Shown piece by piece: positions 1 through 10,213 of a DNA stretch of 64,000 bases. Each line of letters opens with the position of its first letter. Position 1 is the stretch's first letter. Source of the DNA: Gammaproteobacteria bacterium (GTDB lineage Bacteria; Pseudomonadota; Gammaproteobacteria; Steroidobacterales; Woeseiaceae); the NCBI GenBank assembly GCA_009937615.1, contig JAACFB010000007.1:30445-94444 (forward strand). The letters are read 5' to 3'. The position numbers and the translations under genes were made by a program. Under the pieces are notes generated by a model. The model searched no databases and was not told the DNA's origin. It saw nothing but the letters and a program-made list of their open reading frames with translations.

Positions 1-2103
1 ATGCAGGACACCTCGAGCGCCCAATATCGCATGCTGGAGGCTTTAACAGGTGGCTGGGAGGAGGGAGACGGTCGCACACTTTTTTGCGTCGGCGATCCGA
101 TGCAGTCCATTTACCGCTTTCGGAATGCCGAGGTCGGCCAATTTCTCCTGGCTCGGCGATCGGGGATCGGCAATCTGGCGCTGAAACCGCTGACACTAAG
201 GCGCAATTTTCGTTCCGGAGAAAATCTGGTCGACTGGTTCAATGAGGTGTTCCCGAGCGTTCTGTCGGAAAAGGACGATCCTCAGCAGAGCGCTGTCTCG
301 TATGCCGCTGCGGTCGCGGTCCCCAAGCTCGCGGGGCAGGGGGAGTGTACGGTGCACCCGGTATTTGGCGGCAACATCGCAGCGGAGGCCGAATCGGCAT
401 GCAATATCATCAAACAGACCCTGGAAGAAAATCCGGATTCCGACATGGCTGTGCTCGTCCGAAGTCGAAATCATCTGCCCAAGCTTTTGAGCCGCTTGCG
501 GAGAGAGGGTATTGCGTATCGCGCAGTTGAAATCGATCGGTTGACAGACCTTCCGGAAGTGATCGACCTGCTTGCCGTGACCAGGGCACTCGCGCACCCG
601 GGCGACCGTCTCGCCTGGCTGGCTCTCCTCCGCGCGCCATGGGCCGGCCTTGATTGGCGGGATTTGCATGCGCTGGTCATGGGGGATACGAGGTCTACCG
701 TCCGCGAGATATTGCACCAGCAAGAACGTCTGCAAAGGCTCAGCAAGTTAGGGCGCGAAGCCGCGGTCAGGGTACGAGAAGCTATGGACGCAGAACTGCA
801 TACGGGTCGCATGGATTCGCTCCGGTCCCGCGTCGAGCGAGTATGGATGGAGCTTGGTGGCCCGGTTATTCTCGAAAGTGCCCATGCGCTGGAAAATGTT
901 CACCGGTTTCTCGATGTCATTGAAAATCTCGAGGTGGCCGGCACGCTGCCGGACGTTGCCGAGCTCGAAGATGCCCTGGACCTCGTGCATGTTTCAAGCG
1001 ACAGCAATGCGCGATTGCAGATAATGACCATGCATCGTGCGAAGGGACTGCAATTTGACCACGTGCTGCTTTTTGGCCTGGGCAGGGTGCCGGGACGGCA
1101 TCGGCGCAGCGTATTAAGCTGGTTTGATGTCCCGGGCGAACATGGCCAGGATGAGAAGGTCATCAGTCCGATTGGACCCAGGGCCGAAGTTGAAAATGAC
1201 CCGGTGCATCGATTTATCGAAAGCATGGAGTCGGACAAGGACCGGAACGAAATGGGACGGTTGCTGTATGTCGCTTGTACCCGGGCACGGCGCTCCCTGC
1301 ACCTGCTAGGGCATGTGGAGGTCGCAGATGACGGGGAGGAGTTCAAGCCCGCGAAAGCGAATAGTTTGCTCAGTTTGCTGTGGTCAAAAGCAGGTAGCGA
1401 CTTCGAAACGGCTTTTCGGGCACAACGCGAGACGCTCAGCGAAGAGGACTCCGGACGCTGGACAATGCCGCGGCTACAGCGCTTCGATAGACGATGGCAG
1501 CTGCCGGATCTCGCAAAGTTGCCTGGCCAGACGCCTTTCGATGACACTGACGAATCGAACGAGTCTGTGGAGTTTTACTGGGTCGGCAGCGCTGCCCGTT
1601 TAGCGGGGACTGTCGTGCACCGATGGCTGCAGCTTGCCGCTGGTCACCAGGCCGAGCTCGACCTGGAGGATGTCGCGGCGATTGAGGCGACGACCCGGCG
1701 CTGGCTTGCCGAGATGGGCAGTGACTCGTCGGCGGGCGAAATGATCGTCGAGCGCGTGATTACGGCCTTGCGTCTAATGCGGGCTGATGAGAGCGGTCGC
1801 TGGTTACTCGATGGGGATGGTCACGCAGAACTCGCTTTGACCGGTGTCTTGAACGGCAAGCTGGAGTCCGTTGTTCTTGACAGGGTTCGAATCGATGACG
1901 AAGGCACGCATTGGATCGTTGATTACAAAACGAGTTCGCATGAAGGCGGCCAAATCAAGGAGTTTTTACAGGCCGAGTCGGATCGATATCGCCCACAACT
2001 CGCGAAGTACGCAAATTTGTACAAGAATTACAGCGGCGCGCCTGTGCGCTGTGCGCTCTATTTTCCACTGCTGCAGGAATTCATCGAAGTGCCGGTCACG
2101 TAG
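1..2103 (+). CDS. UvrD/RecB/AddA-type helicase with C-terminal PD-(D/E)XK nuclease domain (5' end truncated by window)
   Basis: Helicase motifs CVGDPMQSIYRFRNAEV, LRRNFRS, IMTMHRAKGLQFDHVLL and LLYVACTRARRSLHL; nuclease-like GTVVHRWLQL and WIVDYKTSS near the C-terminus; ORF open at window position 1. Confidence 0.9.
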   Translation: MQDTSSAQYRMLEALTGGWEEGDGRTLFCVGDPMQSIYRFRNAEVGQFLLARRSGIGNLALKPLTLRRNFRSGENLVDWFNEVFPSVLSEKDDPQQSAVSYAAAVAVPKLAGQGECTVHPVFGGNIAAEAESACNIIKQTLEENPDSDMAVLVRSRNHLPKLLSRLRREGIAYRAVEIDRLTDLPEVIDLLAVTRALAHPGDRLAWLALLRAPWAGLDWRDLHALVMGDTRSTVREILHQQERLQRLSKLGREAAVRVREAMDAELHTGRMDSLRSRVERVWMELGGPVILESAHALENVHRFLDVIENLEVAGTLPDVAELEDALDLVHVSSDSNARLQIMTMHRAKGLQFDHVLLFGLGRVPGRHRRSVLSWFDVPGEHGQDEKVISPIGPRAEVENDPVHRFIESMESDKDRNEMGRLLYVACTRARRSLHLLGHVEVADDGEEFKPAKANSLLSLLWSKAGSDFETAFRAQRETLSEEDSGRWTMPRLQRFDRRWQLPDLAKLPGQTPFDDTDESNESVEFYWVGSAARLAGTVVHRWLQLAAGHQAELDLEDVAAIEATTRRWLAEMGSDSSAGEMIVERVITALRLMRADESGRWLLDGDGHAELALTGVLNGKLESVVLDRVRIDDEGTHWIVDYKTSSHEGGQIKEFLQAESDRYRPQLAKYANLYKNYSGAPVRCALYFPLLQEFIEVPVT

Positions 2104-2115
2104 GCATTTTGAGCC

Positions 2116-2853
2116 CTACATTCTGCCCTCGAACTGATATATCCGGTTTACGCCATCATCGGCGAATGGCAGGCGCTGCATGAACTGCCTGAGATTTGGC
2201 GGCGTGCTCGCCTTTGGCGCGAGCAGGGCGACGAACTGATAGCTCAGATCCGGGGCAAGCCGAAGCTGCGCGTCAATGTCGATATCCCCGTCGCTGTCCT
2301 CGATCGCGACGAGAATGCCTGACCCGTCGCTGGAGATATCGGCTCGATAATCACCGAGCGACTCCCGATGCAGGCGCGGATCAACGAGGTCGGCAATTTC
2401 GAACCAGCCTGCCGCCGTCTTGGGGCCAGTCGAATCGGCGGTTAGTTCATCGAGCTGGACAGTCAGCGAGCCGGCAAGCCCCGGATTCTTGAGCACTGAT
2501 CGCAACGTTTGCAGCGGCAAAGCTGCCCGCAGATCCGTCACGGTTACGCCCCCGGCCAGGCCGACGCTGACATTGGCGGTGACAGTCCCGGACGAAGGCT
2601 TAGCTGTGACGGTGTAAGCGAGTGCGCCGGTTAATAACTGCGATGGTCGAATCTGCCAGCGCAGATCTCTCAGATAGACCCGGTTCGCCGCCGCTTCACC
2701 AGCGCTGCCGTTCCATACAGATCCGCTGATTCCCGCGAGTTTCACGGCCTGAGGCGCAAACAGCTGGTATGCAATACGGGCAGGAAAGACGATTAGGAGT
2801 CCCAATGCCAGCGTGAGCACTCCAATGAGTGCGGCGCGGCGAACGCTGAGCAT
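2116..2853 (-). CDS. gspN: Type II secretion system protein N (GspN)
   Basis: One N-terminal TM, GspN-like periplasmic sequence (GISGSVWNGSAG, LRDLRWQIRPSQLLTGAL); last gene of a gspGHIJKLMN run. Confidence 0.85.
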   Translation of the reverse strand: MLSVRRAALIGVLTLALGLLIVFPARIAYQLFAPQAVKLAGISGSVWNGSAGEAAANRVYLRDLRWQIRPSQLLTGALAYTVTAKPSSGTVTANVSVGLAGGVTVTDLRAALPLQTLRSVLKNPGLAGSLTVQLDELTADSTGPKTAAGWFEIADLVDPRLHRESLGDYRADISSDGSGILVAIEDSDGDIDIDAQLRLAPDLSYQFVALLAPKASTPPNLRQFMQRLPFADDGVNRIYQFEGRM

Positions 2854-3344
2854 CAGGGCGCGCGCTCGAGTGTCAGCGTGGCGTTGACGCGGCCCGGACC
2901 CGCCCGGCCGGTGGTGGAGAAGCTACCGGATGCAACCTGCATTCCATATTGGTTGCTCAAATCACCGAGCCAAAGCACCAGGTCGTCGAAAGCAACGTCC
3001 TCGAACTCGACCCGAATGCCGTTGCTCGTGGTTGGCTGGCTGCGTTTAAGCGCACTGTCGAGAGTCCTCGCGCGAAGTGACTGATCGACGATTACCACCG
3101 GAGTCTGTTGGGACATCGCGCCGGGTGATTGTTGATTGCCGGCGGTGGCCGGCGCCAAACCCCTTAACGGCCGCAATTCGGCCAGCGAGCGCTCCCACGT
3201 AGCAACGTTTTCGGCCATGGTTCGTTGGCTCTTGTCGAGTGGCAACCATACAAGCACATAACAAATTGCGATTACGACCGCGGCCGCACCGACGATGACA
3301 AATCCTTGCTCGCGTGATTCCAGGGTGTCGAACCAGTCCTTCAT
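2853..3344 (-). CDS. gspM: Type II secretion system protein M (GspM)
   Basis: MKDWFDTLESREQGFVIVGAAAVVIAICYVLVWLPL start, GspM-like; position between gspL and gspN. Confidence 0.85.
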   Translation of the reverse strand: MKDWFDTLESREQGFVIVGAAAVVIAICYVLVWLPLDKSQRTMAENVATWERSLAELRPLRGLAPATAGNQQSPGAMSQQTPVVIVDQSLRARTLDSALKRSQPTTSNGIRVEFEDVAFDDLVLWLGDLSNQYGMQVASGSFSTTGRAGPGRVNATLTLERAP

Positions 3345-4615
3345 GCGCCTGCTTCCCGAATCTGAATCCTGCTGCTGATCTTGTCCCCGACCTGATCTGT
3401 CGATTGAATCGATGCGCTGAATCGGCCGGACTCGCTGACAATGCGCTGAATATTGTCGAGTGTCGCGACGTCCGGCGCGGTCAAGCGCACATCGACGACC
3501 CCGGCCCGGTAACTGATGGCTTCGATTTCGGCCGTCGTGTTTTGCTGCATGGCTTGCCCGAGCTGCTGGAGCGAGGGCAGAAACAGCTCTGATGCCACAG
3601 GTGCGCCGACGCTCCGCCGCACGGAGTTGACCGTACTGACGGGATCGACAATTTCGCGAGCATCATTCGGCCGGATGGCGCGATACTCCTGAGTGAATTG
3701 TGCCTTGAGCGCCGCTTCATCCTTCGTCAAGCGATAATAATCGACAGTTTTTCCGCCGAATCCGAGGACAACGAGTGCCAGCAAGAGCATAGCGACGTGC
3801 CGCCAGGGCTTGAAGATCCGTGCCAGCTCGGTTTTAGGACCGAATGGCCCTTGCAGGAGGTTGATTCCGCGACCGGCAGCGACGGTTACTGCCAGGCGCG
3901 GAAGAATGCCGTCCGGCAAGAGGTTGATGTCGACGCTGGCGAGCTCACTGCGCAGCGCGTTCCAGTCGTGTTGAAAGCGTTCTTCATCGGCGGGACTGCA
4001 AAAGACCAGTAAGTGAGCCGGTGCGGCGCCAGTCAGTGCTCCGTCTTCGGCGGGCCGCTTCGCATCATCGAGGGCGCCGAAAAGCGCTAGTACGTCGCTT
4101 GGTTTTGCATCCTGCAGGACGAACTCGTTGTCACCGCCGTCATTCACCATGATCTGATCTTCAGCGACGAGCATACTGACCGTACCCGGTATGCTCGCCA
4201 GCCCATGATTTTCGGGGATAATCTGGGCCGCAGATAGGCCGGCCGCATCGAGCAGGCTCAGCCATACACGCATCTGCTCGAGGGAAACCACTGCAACGGG
4301 CAGCTGGCCGCTCTCTCCGCGTTTTCCAGCCGCAAAATGCAGGTTATCTACGTCGTCCGCGAGATTTTCCTCGAGCGCAAACGGCAGTGCCGCCAGGAGC
4401 CGTGCTCCGCCGCGTACCGGAATATCGACTGTCGTCGTCAATACTTCCGTCGCCGGCACGAGCACGATCACGCTGCGATCGGCTACGTCCTTTGCTGCCT
4501 CGGCGATCGGGCCCGTCACGAGGGAGCTTCGCCGCGTGCCATTGCTATCGACGGCGATCCAGCTGGCGGCCTGCTCGGGATCCGAGCCGAGCCGAATGAC
4601 CAGATAGTCTGCCAT
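3341..4615 (-). CDS. gspL: Type II secretion system protein L (GspL)
   Basis: GspL-like cytoplasmic domain (LLAALPFALEENLADDVDNLHFA), single TM, C-terminal ferredoxin-like domain; operon context. Confidence 0.88.
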   Translation of the reverse strand: MADYLVIRLGSDPEQAASWIAVDSNGTRRSSLVTGPIAEAAKDVADRSVIVLVPATEVLTTTVDIPVRGGARLLAALPFALEENLADDVDNLHFAAGKRGESGQLPVAVVSLEQMRVWLSLLDAAGLSAAQIIPENHGLASIPGTVSMLVAEDQIMVNDGGDNEFVLQDAKPSDVLALFGALDDAKRPAEDGALTGAAPAHLLVFCSPADEERFQHDWNALRSELASVDINLLPDGILPRLAVTVAAGRGINLLQGPFGPKTELARIFKPWRHVAMLLLALVVLGFGGKTVDYYRLTKDEAALKAQFTQEYRAIRPNDAREIVDPVSTVNSVRRSVGAPVASELFLPSLQQLGQAMQQNTTAEIEAISYRAGVVDVRLTAPDVATLDNIQRIVSESGRFSASIQSTDQVGDKISSRIQIREAGA

Positions 4616-4617
4616 AG

Positions 4618-5541
4618 TCAGGTTGTCCCCAGGCTGCGCAGGATCGGAGTCACATCACCCCGAGGCCCGCGTTCCAGTATGCTGAAAAACGTTATCCGCA
4701 CCGTATCAATCCGCACGATGACCTTCAATTGAAAAAAGCTCGAGGCTTCCTCGAGCTGGTTTAACACCTCTGGCGTCACGAGGGAAGAAAAAGAGCCCGC
4801 GAGGTCCACAAAGCCTGCGTCCGCGCGTTCTGACAGCAGACGCTCCACATCGGCCGCGGTCAAATTTTCGTCGAGCGACTGCAACACGGGGCCCGTTGCC
4901 GTATTCACGTTAATCGCGGTTCGCCCGGGTAAGGCCGTTATATGCGGCAACAATGTGTCGATGCTGGCTTTATCAATTCCCTCCAGAGCTGCGATCTCAC
5001 TGGCACTGGATAATATCTGGTTTGCGGTACGGTAGGGCGGTATCAAGCCCGAATAGATGGCATCTTCGGCACCGTCCGGAAATTCCGCATCCTGATCGGC
5101 ATCCAACCAGTCTGCAGCGATTCCCGCAAATCGGGGATCGATATCCAGCGTTAGGAGCAGGCGCCGGAACTGCTCAACTGACGGTTCGTCTATGGCGCCA
5201 TCCTGACCGATCAGGTTGTTGATATTGAAGCGTCCCTGCAGGTCCTCAATAGCGCCAAAGACTTCACCGCCGTCGATTGGCAAACCTGGCAGATCGCTGG
5301 CCCAGATTTCGCCAAGATGATCGACATCTGAATCTTCGAGGTCCTGACGCAGGATACTTTGTATCCAGCTCTCGGCACCAAAGGCGACGTTTATGGCCTG
5401 ATCCTGGTTCAACAGCACGATCGTTCGCCGGAGATCAAGTGAGTTGTCCCATTCAAGGCTGTAGGTCAGGGTGGTTACGAGCGCCATTATAAGTAACGCC
5501 GTAATGAGGGCGACGCCGTTATTTTGCCGACGACGAATCAT
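4618..5541 (-). CDS. gspK: Type II secretion minor pseudopilin GspK
   Basis: MIRRRQNNGVALITALLIMALVTTLTYSLEW pseudopilin N-terminus; GRFNINNL and INVNTATGPVLQSL motifs. The tracked ORF extends to 5673, but the ATG at 5541 fits the prepilin leader. Confidence 0.88.
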   Translation of the reverse strand: MIRRRQNNGVALITALLIMALVTTLTYSLEWDNSLDLRRTIVLLNQDQAINVAFGAESWIQSILRQDLEDSDVDHLGEIWASDLPGLPIDGGEVFGAIEDLQGRFNINNLIGQDGAIDEPSVEQFRRLLLTLDIDPRFAGIAADWLDADQDAEFPDGAEDAIYSGLIPPYRTANQILSSASEIAALEGIDKASIDTLLPHITALPGRTAINVNTATGPVLQSLDENLTAADVERLLSERADAGFVDLAGSFSSLVTPEVLNQLEEASSFFQLKVIVRIDTVRITFFSILERGPRGDVTPILRSLGTT

Positions 5542-6152
5542 GGCGCAACCTCGATCAACCGGCTGAGTTCGCCCTCGTCTGCGAGCGTGAGTATGATCTC
5601 GACTGCGCGAGGGCGGGCGCGAGCAAAAACCTCGGCACCAGGTTGTTCTGAGGGTGGCCATATGTCGCTCCACTCTCCGTTGTCCTGATAGTAGCGAAAC
5701 TGCAGGCTCTCTACGTTATCCAGCAGCACCGTGACCACCGGTTCATTGGCGAACGTGCGGTCAAGCACGTTCCAGTGATACCGAACCAGTTCATCGCCTT
5801 CTAATCGATAAGCAGCGCGTTGCAGCGTGCTGCGTGGCAGCCCGGCCGGGTTGCCCCAGCCTGCACGCGTCAATTCAAGCGCAAAATCACCGGACAATGT
5901 GGTCAATAAAGCCGGCGAAAGAGTATCGCCGAATTCAGTTCGCACCGGTCGCGGACTCGTCTGCATCAGGTCGGAACTCAGCAACCGCATGGTTCGTTGG
6001 ACGGACTGCAGCCGGTTCATGCGGGCGTTGAGTAGATCGGCACTGGACAACGTGCTGCCCAGCGCAGCGTACGCCAGGGAGGACATCACACCGAAGATCG
6101 CGAGCGCGACGAGGATCTCGATTAACGTAAATGCCCGAACCAGCCGCTTCAT
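5538..6152 (-). CDS. gspJ: Type II secretion minor pseudopilin GspJ
   Basis: MKRLVRAFTLIEILVALAIFGVMSSLAYAAL prepilin motif; start overlaps the gspI stop (ATGA). Confidence 0.88.
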   Translation of the reverse strand: MKRLVRAFTLIEILVALAIFGVMSSLAYAALGSTLSSADLLNARMNRLQSVQRTMRLLSSDLMQTSPRPVRTEFGDTLSPALLTTLSGDFALELTRAGWGNPAGLPRSTLQRAAYRLEGDELVRYHWNVLDRTFANEPVVTVLLDNVESLQFRYYQDNGEWSDIWPPSEQPGAEVFARARPRAVEIILTLADEGELSRLIEVAP

Positions 6153-6583
6153 TCGCGCGCGCCGCTGCTTTGCGTGTTGCGGTTCCATGATCGATTGCTC
6201 TGGCCCGGCGCAACCGGCTCACCGATAAATCCCGTTACCGTACGGATGTTATCGATGCTGCCGGGGTACGAAACGGATACGTCCAGCCGGTAAAGATCTT
6301 GGACGCCCGTCTCGGATACCACGGCGCGCCAGTGCCATTCGGTTCCGGCGTAATCGACATCCCCCTCCGTGGAGCTCACATCCGGCAAAACGTTGGCAAG
6401 GCGCATCTCGGCAATCTTGTTTTGCGCGATCCAGCTCGCATACGTGCGCTCACGCATCACGTTCGCAGTATCGATCATTTGCCCCATCTTGCTCGCTATT
6501 GCCAGCAATGACAGCCCGATGATGGCGAGTGCCACCATGACTTCGATCAGGGTAAATCCATGCTGCTCAGGGGAAACGCGCAA
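6149..6583 (-). CDS. gspI: Type II secretion minor pseudopilin GspI
   Basis: MRVSPEQHGFTLIEVMVALAIIGLSLLAI; operon context. Confidence 0.88.
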   Translation of the reverse strand: MRVSPEQHGFTLIEVMVALAIIGLSLLAIASKMGQMIDTANVMRERTYASWIAQNKIAEMRLANVLPDVSSTEGDVDYAGTEWHWRAVVSETGVQDLYRLDVSVSYPGSIDNIRTVTGFIGEPVAPGQSNRSWNRNTQSSGARE

Positions 6584-6587
6584 TTAT

Positions 6588-7148
6588 CTAATCGTCCTCG
6601 GTCAGTAGTTCGAGAGAGCCGGTCAGTCCGCCACGAAGCGCAACTGCCTGGTTGGAATCGCTGCGGAGCACATGCAGCTCAAACGGCGTTATGTCTCCGC
6701 TCGAAAATACAAGAATATGCGGGGTGTACGTTTCTTTGGGTCCGGCGGCGCCGACCATATCAGGATTGTCGAAATCAGCAGGTTCATCTTCGAGCATGAT
6801 GTTCCGGCCCTCAAGATAAAGCTCGAGCTCAATATCTTCGGGTAACTGCCGCATTCGAAAGGTAGCGTCCCCGACCAGGTCGCCCCACTGATTTGTAAAG
6901 GGATTGTACTCAACGAACCGGTACGAATGAGCCATGAGCTCGAGCCCTAACTCGCGCCCCTGCATCACTGCCTCATCCTGAGCTACTTCGACGAGCGAGA
7001 TAAGGCGACGCGCTTCTGTCTGGAGCTCACGGTCGTCCCCCAATAATCCAAGTGACAGGAGCGCGACGGACGACACGATACCGATGATTACGATCACGAC
7101 CAGTATCTCGATCAGAGAAAAGCCGTTACGCCGACCTGCAATAGTCAT
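6588..7148 (-). CDS. gspH: Type II secretion minor pseudopilin GspH
   Basis: MTIAGRRNGFSLIEILVVIVIIGIVSSVALLSLGLLGDD; between gspG and gspI. Confidence 0.87.
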   Translation of the reverse strand: MTIAGRRNGFSLIEILVVIVIIGIVSSVALLSLGLLGDDRELQTEARRLISLVEVAQDEAVMQGRELGLELMAHSYRFVEYNPFTNQWGDLVGDATFRMRQLPEDIELELYLEGRNIMLEDEPADFDNPDMVGAAGPKETYTPHILVFSSGDITPFELHVLRSDSNQAVALRGGLTGSLELLTEDD

Positions 7149-7180
7149 GACCAGTAAATGACGTAGAGGTAACTGAGGAT

Positions 7181-7633
7181 TTAGTTGAGATCCCAGTTGC
7201 CGATGTCAGCGTCGACGCCTTCACCGCCAGGCCGCCCATCGCGTCCCAGTGTATAGATGTCGATCTCGCCCTTATTCCCGGGATTGAGGTACAGGTACGG
7301 ATTGCCCCAGGGATCTTGCGGTACCCGGTCCATGTAGCCGCCGGGTTTCCAGTTCTTGATGCCTGGGTCTGCCGGTTTCGTGACGAGCGATTCGAGTCCT
7401 TGCTCCGTGGACGGGTAGCTGAAGTTGTCGAGACGATAAAACTTGAGGGCATTTTCGAGATTCGATATCTCGGCCTTCGCTTTGGTGATCTGGGCGTCAT
7501 CAACACGGCCAATGACATTGGGCGCCACGATAGCCGCCAGGATGCCGATAATAATCACGACGACCATGATTTCGATGAGCGTAAAGCCATTTTGATCGCT
7601 ACAAACGGCCGGATGGTTCGGTTTGTGCTTCAC
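7181..7633 (-). CDS. gspG: Type II secretion major pseudopilin GspG
   Basis: GFTLIEIMVVVIIIGILAAIVAPNVIGRVDDAQ, YPSTEQGLESLV and DPWGNPYLYLNPG are characteristic GspG sequence. Confidence 0.95.
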   Translation of the reverse strand: MKHKPNHPAVCSDQNGFTLIEIMVVVIIIGILAAIVAPNVIGRVDDAQITKAKAEISNLENALKFYRLDNFSYPSTEQGLESLVTKPADPGIKNWKPGGYMDRVPQDPWGNPYLYLNPGNKGEIDIYTLGRDGRPGGEGVDADIGNWDLN

Positions 7634-7705
7634 TCCGCTACTCCATAACAGACGGCAGAGCGCCTGAATTGACTCAATTAATGATTAAACGTCAGTATAC
7701 CAAAC

Positions 7706-8323
7706 ATGGGGTTATACAAACGTGACTCTGGTCGCCGCCAATGGCTTGCAATGCGCTGCTGGGGGCTGCCAATCAGCATCATTACGCTCGCCGGACTGTT
7801 TGCCTTTGCAGGAGAACCCGGGCGGGAGTGGCTGCGCTATGAACGTGCCGGAATCGCCGCGGGTGAGGCCTGGCGCCTGGTCACCGGTCACCTGGTGCAT
7901 CTGAACGTATCGCACTTTGCGCTAAATTCGGCCGGCATGGCGTTGGTTTGGTACCTTGTCGGCACCTACTTTGAACTGCGGTTCTGGCTATTGTTGATAG
8001 TCATGATCGTCGCCGGAATCGATCTCGGTTTCTGGGTTCTGGAGCCGCAGCTTGCCTGGTACGTCGGCCTGTCCGGCTTGCTCCACGGGATCCTCGCAGC
8101 CGGCATTGTCGGCGGAATTCGCGCAAAGCGGCGGGAGGCGTGGTGGCTGGGCATGCTTGTGATGACGAAACTCGGCTACGAGCAGTTGCTCGGACCGATC
8201 CCCGGCTCTGAGGAATCGGCGGGTGGCGCCGTGGTTGTAGCCGCGCATCTATTTGGCGCAATCACAGGCGCCGTAGCGAGCTTTTTCATACCCATTAGAG
8301 TCCGGATCAATGCATCGATATAA
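7706..8323 (+). CDS. Rhombosortase-like rhomboid-family intramembrane serine protease
   Basis: Rhomboid signatures: LVTGHLVHLNVSHFALNSAG, catalytic-type WYVGLSGLLHGILAAG (GLSG serine) and a late TM His; short multi-TM protein; divergent from gspG. Confidence 0.82.
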   Translation: MGLYKRDSGRRQWLAMRCWGLPISIITLAGLFAFAGEPGREWLRYERAGIAAGEAWRLVTGHLVHLNVSHFALNSAGMALVWYLVGTYFELRFWLLLIVMIVAGIDLGFWVLEPQLAWYVGLSGLLHGILAAGIVGGIRAKRREAWWLGMLVMTKLGYEQLLGPIPGSEESAGGAVVVAAHLFGAITGAVASFFIPIRVRINASI

Positions 8324-8344
8324 TCCGCAACGCAAACCCACTAG

Positions 8345-9286
8345 ATGGCGGAGACGGCTTTGACAATCGCAATGGTATTCCCCGGACAGGGGTCGCAGTC
8401 TCCGGGTATGCAAGCAGAACTGGCGGAGGCCTATCCGGATGTTGTTGATTGCTATGCGGAAGCCAGCGAGATTCTCGGCTTCGACCTCTGGCAACTTGTG
8501 CAAGAGGGTCCGAGTGAACGGCTCGCGGAGACTGTCATCACGCAGCCCGCGATGTTAACGGCTGGATACGCGACATGGCGGGTGTGGCAAACCGCCGGCG
8601 GTCGTGCGCCAACGCAGATGGCCGGACACAGCCTCGGCGAATACTCTGCGCTTGTTTGCGCCGGGGCCATCAGCTTTGCCGAAGCTCTCACGGTCGTTAA
8701 GAGGCGAGCAGAACTGATGCAAAGCGCGGTTCCGGCAGGTGCCGGGGCGATGGCAGCCATCCTCGGACTCGATGACGCGGCGATCACGGCGGTGTGCCGG
8801 GAGGCAGCAGAGGAGGGCGTTGCGGATGCGGTAAATTTCAACGCGCCCGGACAGGTTGTTATCGCAGGAGATTCGGCGGCAATAGCCCGTGCAATCGAAC
8901 TGGCCAAAGAGCAGGGTGCACGTCGTGCACTGATGCTGCCTGTCAGCGTTCCGGCGCATTCTGCGCTGATGCGCGAAGCGGGTGAAGCGCTGGCCGACTC
9001 GCTCTCATCCGCACCGTTCTCAACGCCCACGATCACCGTTATCGCGGCGTCGGACGGCAAACCTTATCTGGATGCGGGCGACATACGCGAGCGCCTCGAG
9101 CGACAGGTATATTCACCCGTGCGCTGGGTCAGCACGATCAACGCCTTGATCGGGGGTGGCGCAACATCCATTCTCGAATGCGGCCCCGGCAAGGTACTGA
9201 CCGGTTTGTTGCGCCGCATCGACAAGACTGTGCCCGGCGCATGTATCGACAGCGTCGAGAGCCTGGAAAGGGCCCTGCAGGCCTGA
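8345..9286 (+). CDS. fabD: Malonyl CoA-acyl carrier protein transacylase
   Basis: MVFPGQGSQSPGM, active-site GHSLGEYSAL, FNAPGQVVIAG; followed by fabG-acpP-fabF. Confidence 0.96.
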   Translation: MAETALTIAMVFPGQGSQSPGMQAELAEAYPDVVDCYAEASEILGFDLWQLVQEGPSERLAETVITQPAMLTAGYATWRVWQTAGGRAPTQMAGHSLGEYSALVCAGAISFAEALTVVKRRAELMQSAVPAGAGAMAAILGLDDAAITAVCREAAEEGVADAVNFNAPGQVVIAGDSAAIARAIELAKEQGARRALMLPVSVPAHSALMREAGEALADSLSSAPFSTPTITVIAASDGKPYLDAGDIRERLERQVYSPVRWVSTINALIGGGATSILECGPGKVLTGLLRRIDKTVPGACIDSVESLERALQA

Positions 9287-9318
9287 CGCCAATTTACTTG
9301 AGATCATAAGGACTCCTC

Positions 9319-10074
9319 ATGAGGCATACGTTTAGCAACGACGCGCTGCAAGGCGAAATCGCGCTGGTGACAGGCGCTTCCCGTGGCATTGGCGCGGCAA
9401 TTGCGCAGGCTCTTGCGGCGGCGGGTGCTACCGTGATCGGAACTGCGACGAGCGAGGATGGCGCTTTGGGTATCGACGCGGCGCTCAGTTCGAGCGGCAG
9501 AGGCGTAGTTATGAACATCGCTGATGCCGAGTCGATCCTGGCGGGGATGGCTGATATCCAGAAAAACGAAGGTCATCCTTCAATTGTTGTCAATAATGCC
9601 GGTATTACGCGCGACAACCTGCTGATGCGCATGAAGGAGGAGGAATGGGACCAGGTTATCTCTACAAACCTGAGCGGCGTGTATCGCGTCTGCAAAGCCT
9701 CGTTGCGCGGCATGATGAAGTCCAAGAAAGGCCGGATCATCAATATTGCCTCGGTGATTGGGGTCATGGGGAACGCGGGGCAGTCCAATTATGCCGCTGC
9801 CAAGGCAGGTATCATCGGATTCTCGAAATCGCTTGCACGTGAAATAGGCTCCAGGAACATTACCGTAAACGTTGTGGCGCCCGGGTTTATTGATACCGAC
9901 ATGACGCGAGTGCTTCCGGAAGATCAGCGCACCTCCATGCTGGCGCAGGTGCCGCTGAATCGGCTGGGGCAGAGTCAGGATATCGCCAATGCAGTGGTTT
10001 TCCTGGCCTCCGATGCGGGCAGCTATATCACAGGAGAAACGCTGCACGTGAATGGCGGCATGCTAATGGACTGA
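9319..10074 (+). CDS. fabG: 3-oxoacyl-ACP reductase FabG
   Basis: SDR: VTGASRGIGAAIAQ, NNAGITRDNLLMRMK, SNYAAAKAG, YITGETLHVNGGMLMD. Confidence 0.96.
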   Translation: MRHTFSNDALQGEIALVTGASRGIGAAIAQALAAAGATVIGTATSEDGALGIDAALSSSGRGVVMNIADAESILAGMADIQKNEGHPSIVVNNAGITRDNLLMRMKEEEWDQVISTNLSGVYRVCKASLRGMMKSKKGRIINIASVIGVMGNAGQSNYAAAKAGIIGFSKSLAREIGSRNITVNVVAPGFIDTDMTRVLPEDQRTSMLAQVPLNRLGQSQDIANAVVFLASDAGSYITGETLHVNGGMLMD

Positions 10075-10213
10075 ATTGACGCCAATTCTGTGTAGATTGA
10101 CTCGTACGATTCACATACAATACCGGCCACGGTCGTTGCCGCCTTGACTTATCAAGGACTTACGGTCGGGCCGTGCAACAAATTGATGAGCCTTCTCAGG
10201 AGAAGCGACCACT

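Noticed and set aside
900-1547. 215-aa minus-strand ORF antisense to the helicase gene
   Set aside because: Low-complexity Ser/Arg-rich translation opposite a well-supported CDS.
8452-9060. 202-aa minus-strand ORF antisense to fabD
   Set aside because: Ala/Ser-rich shadow ORF with no domain signal.
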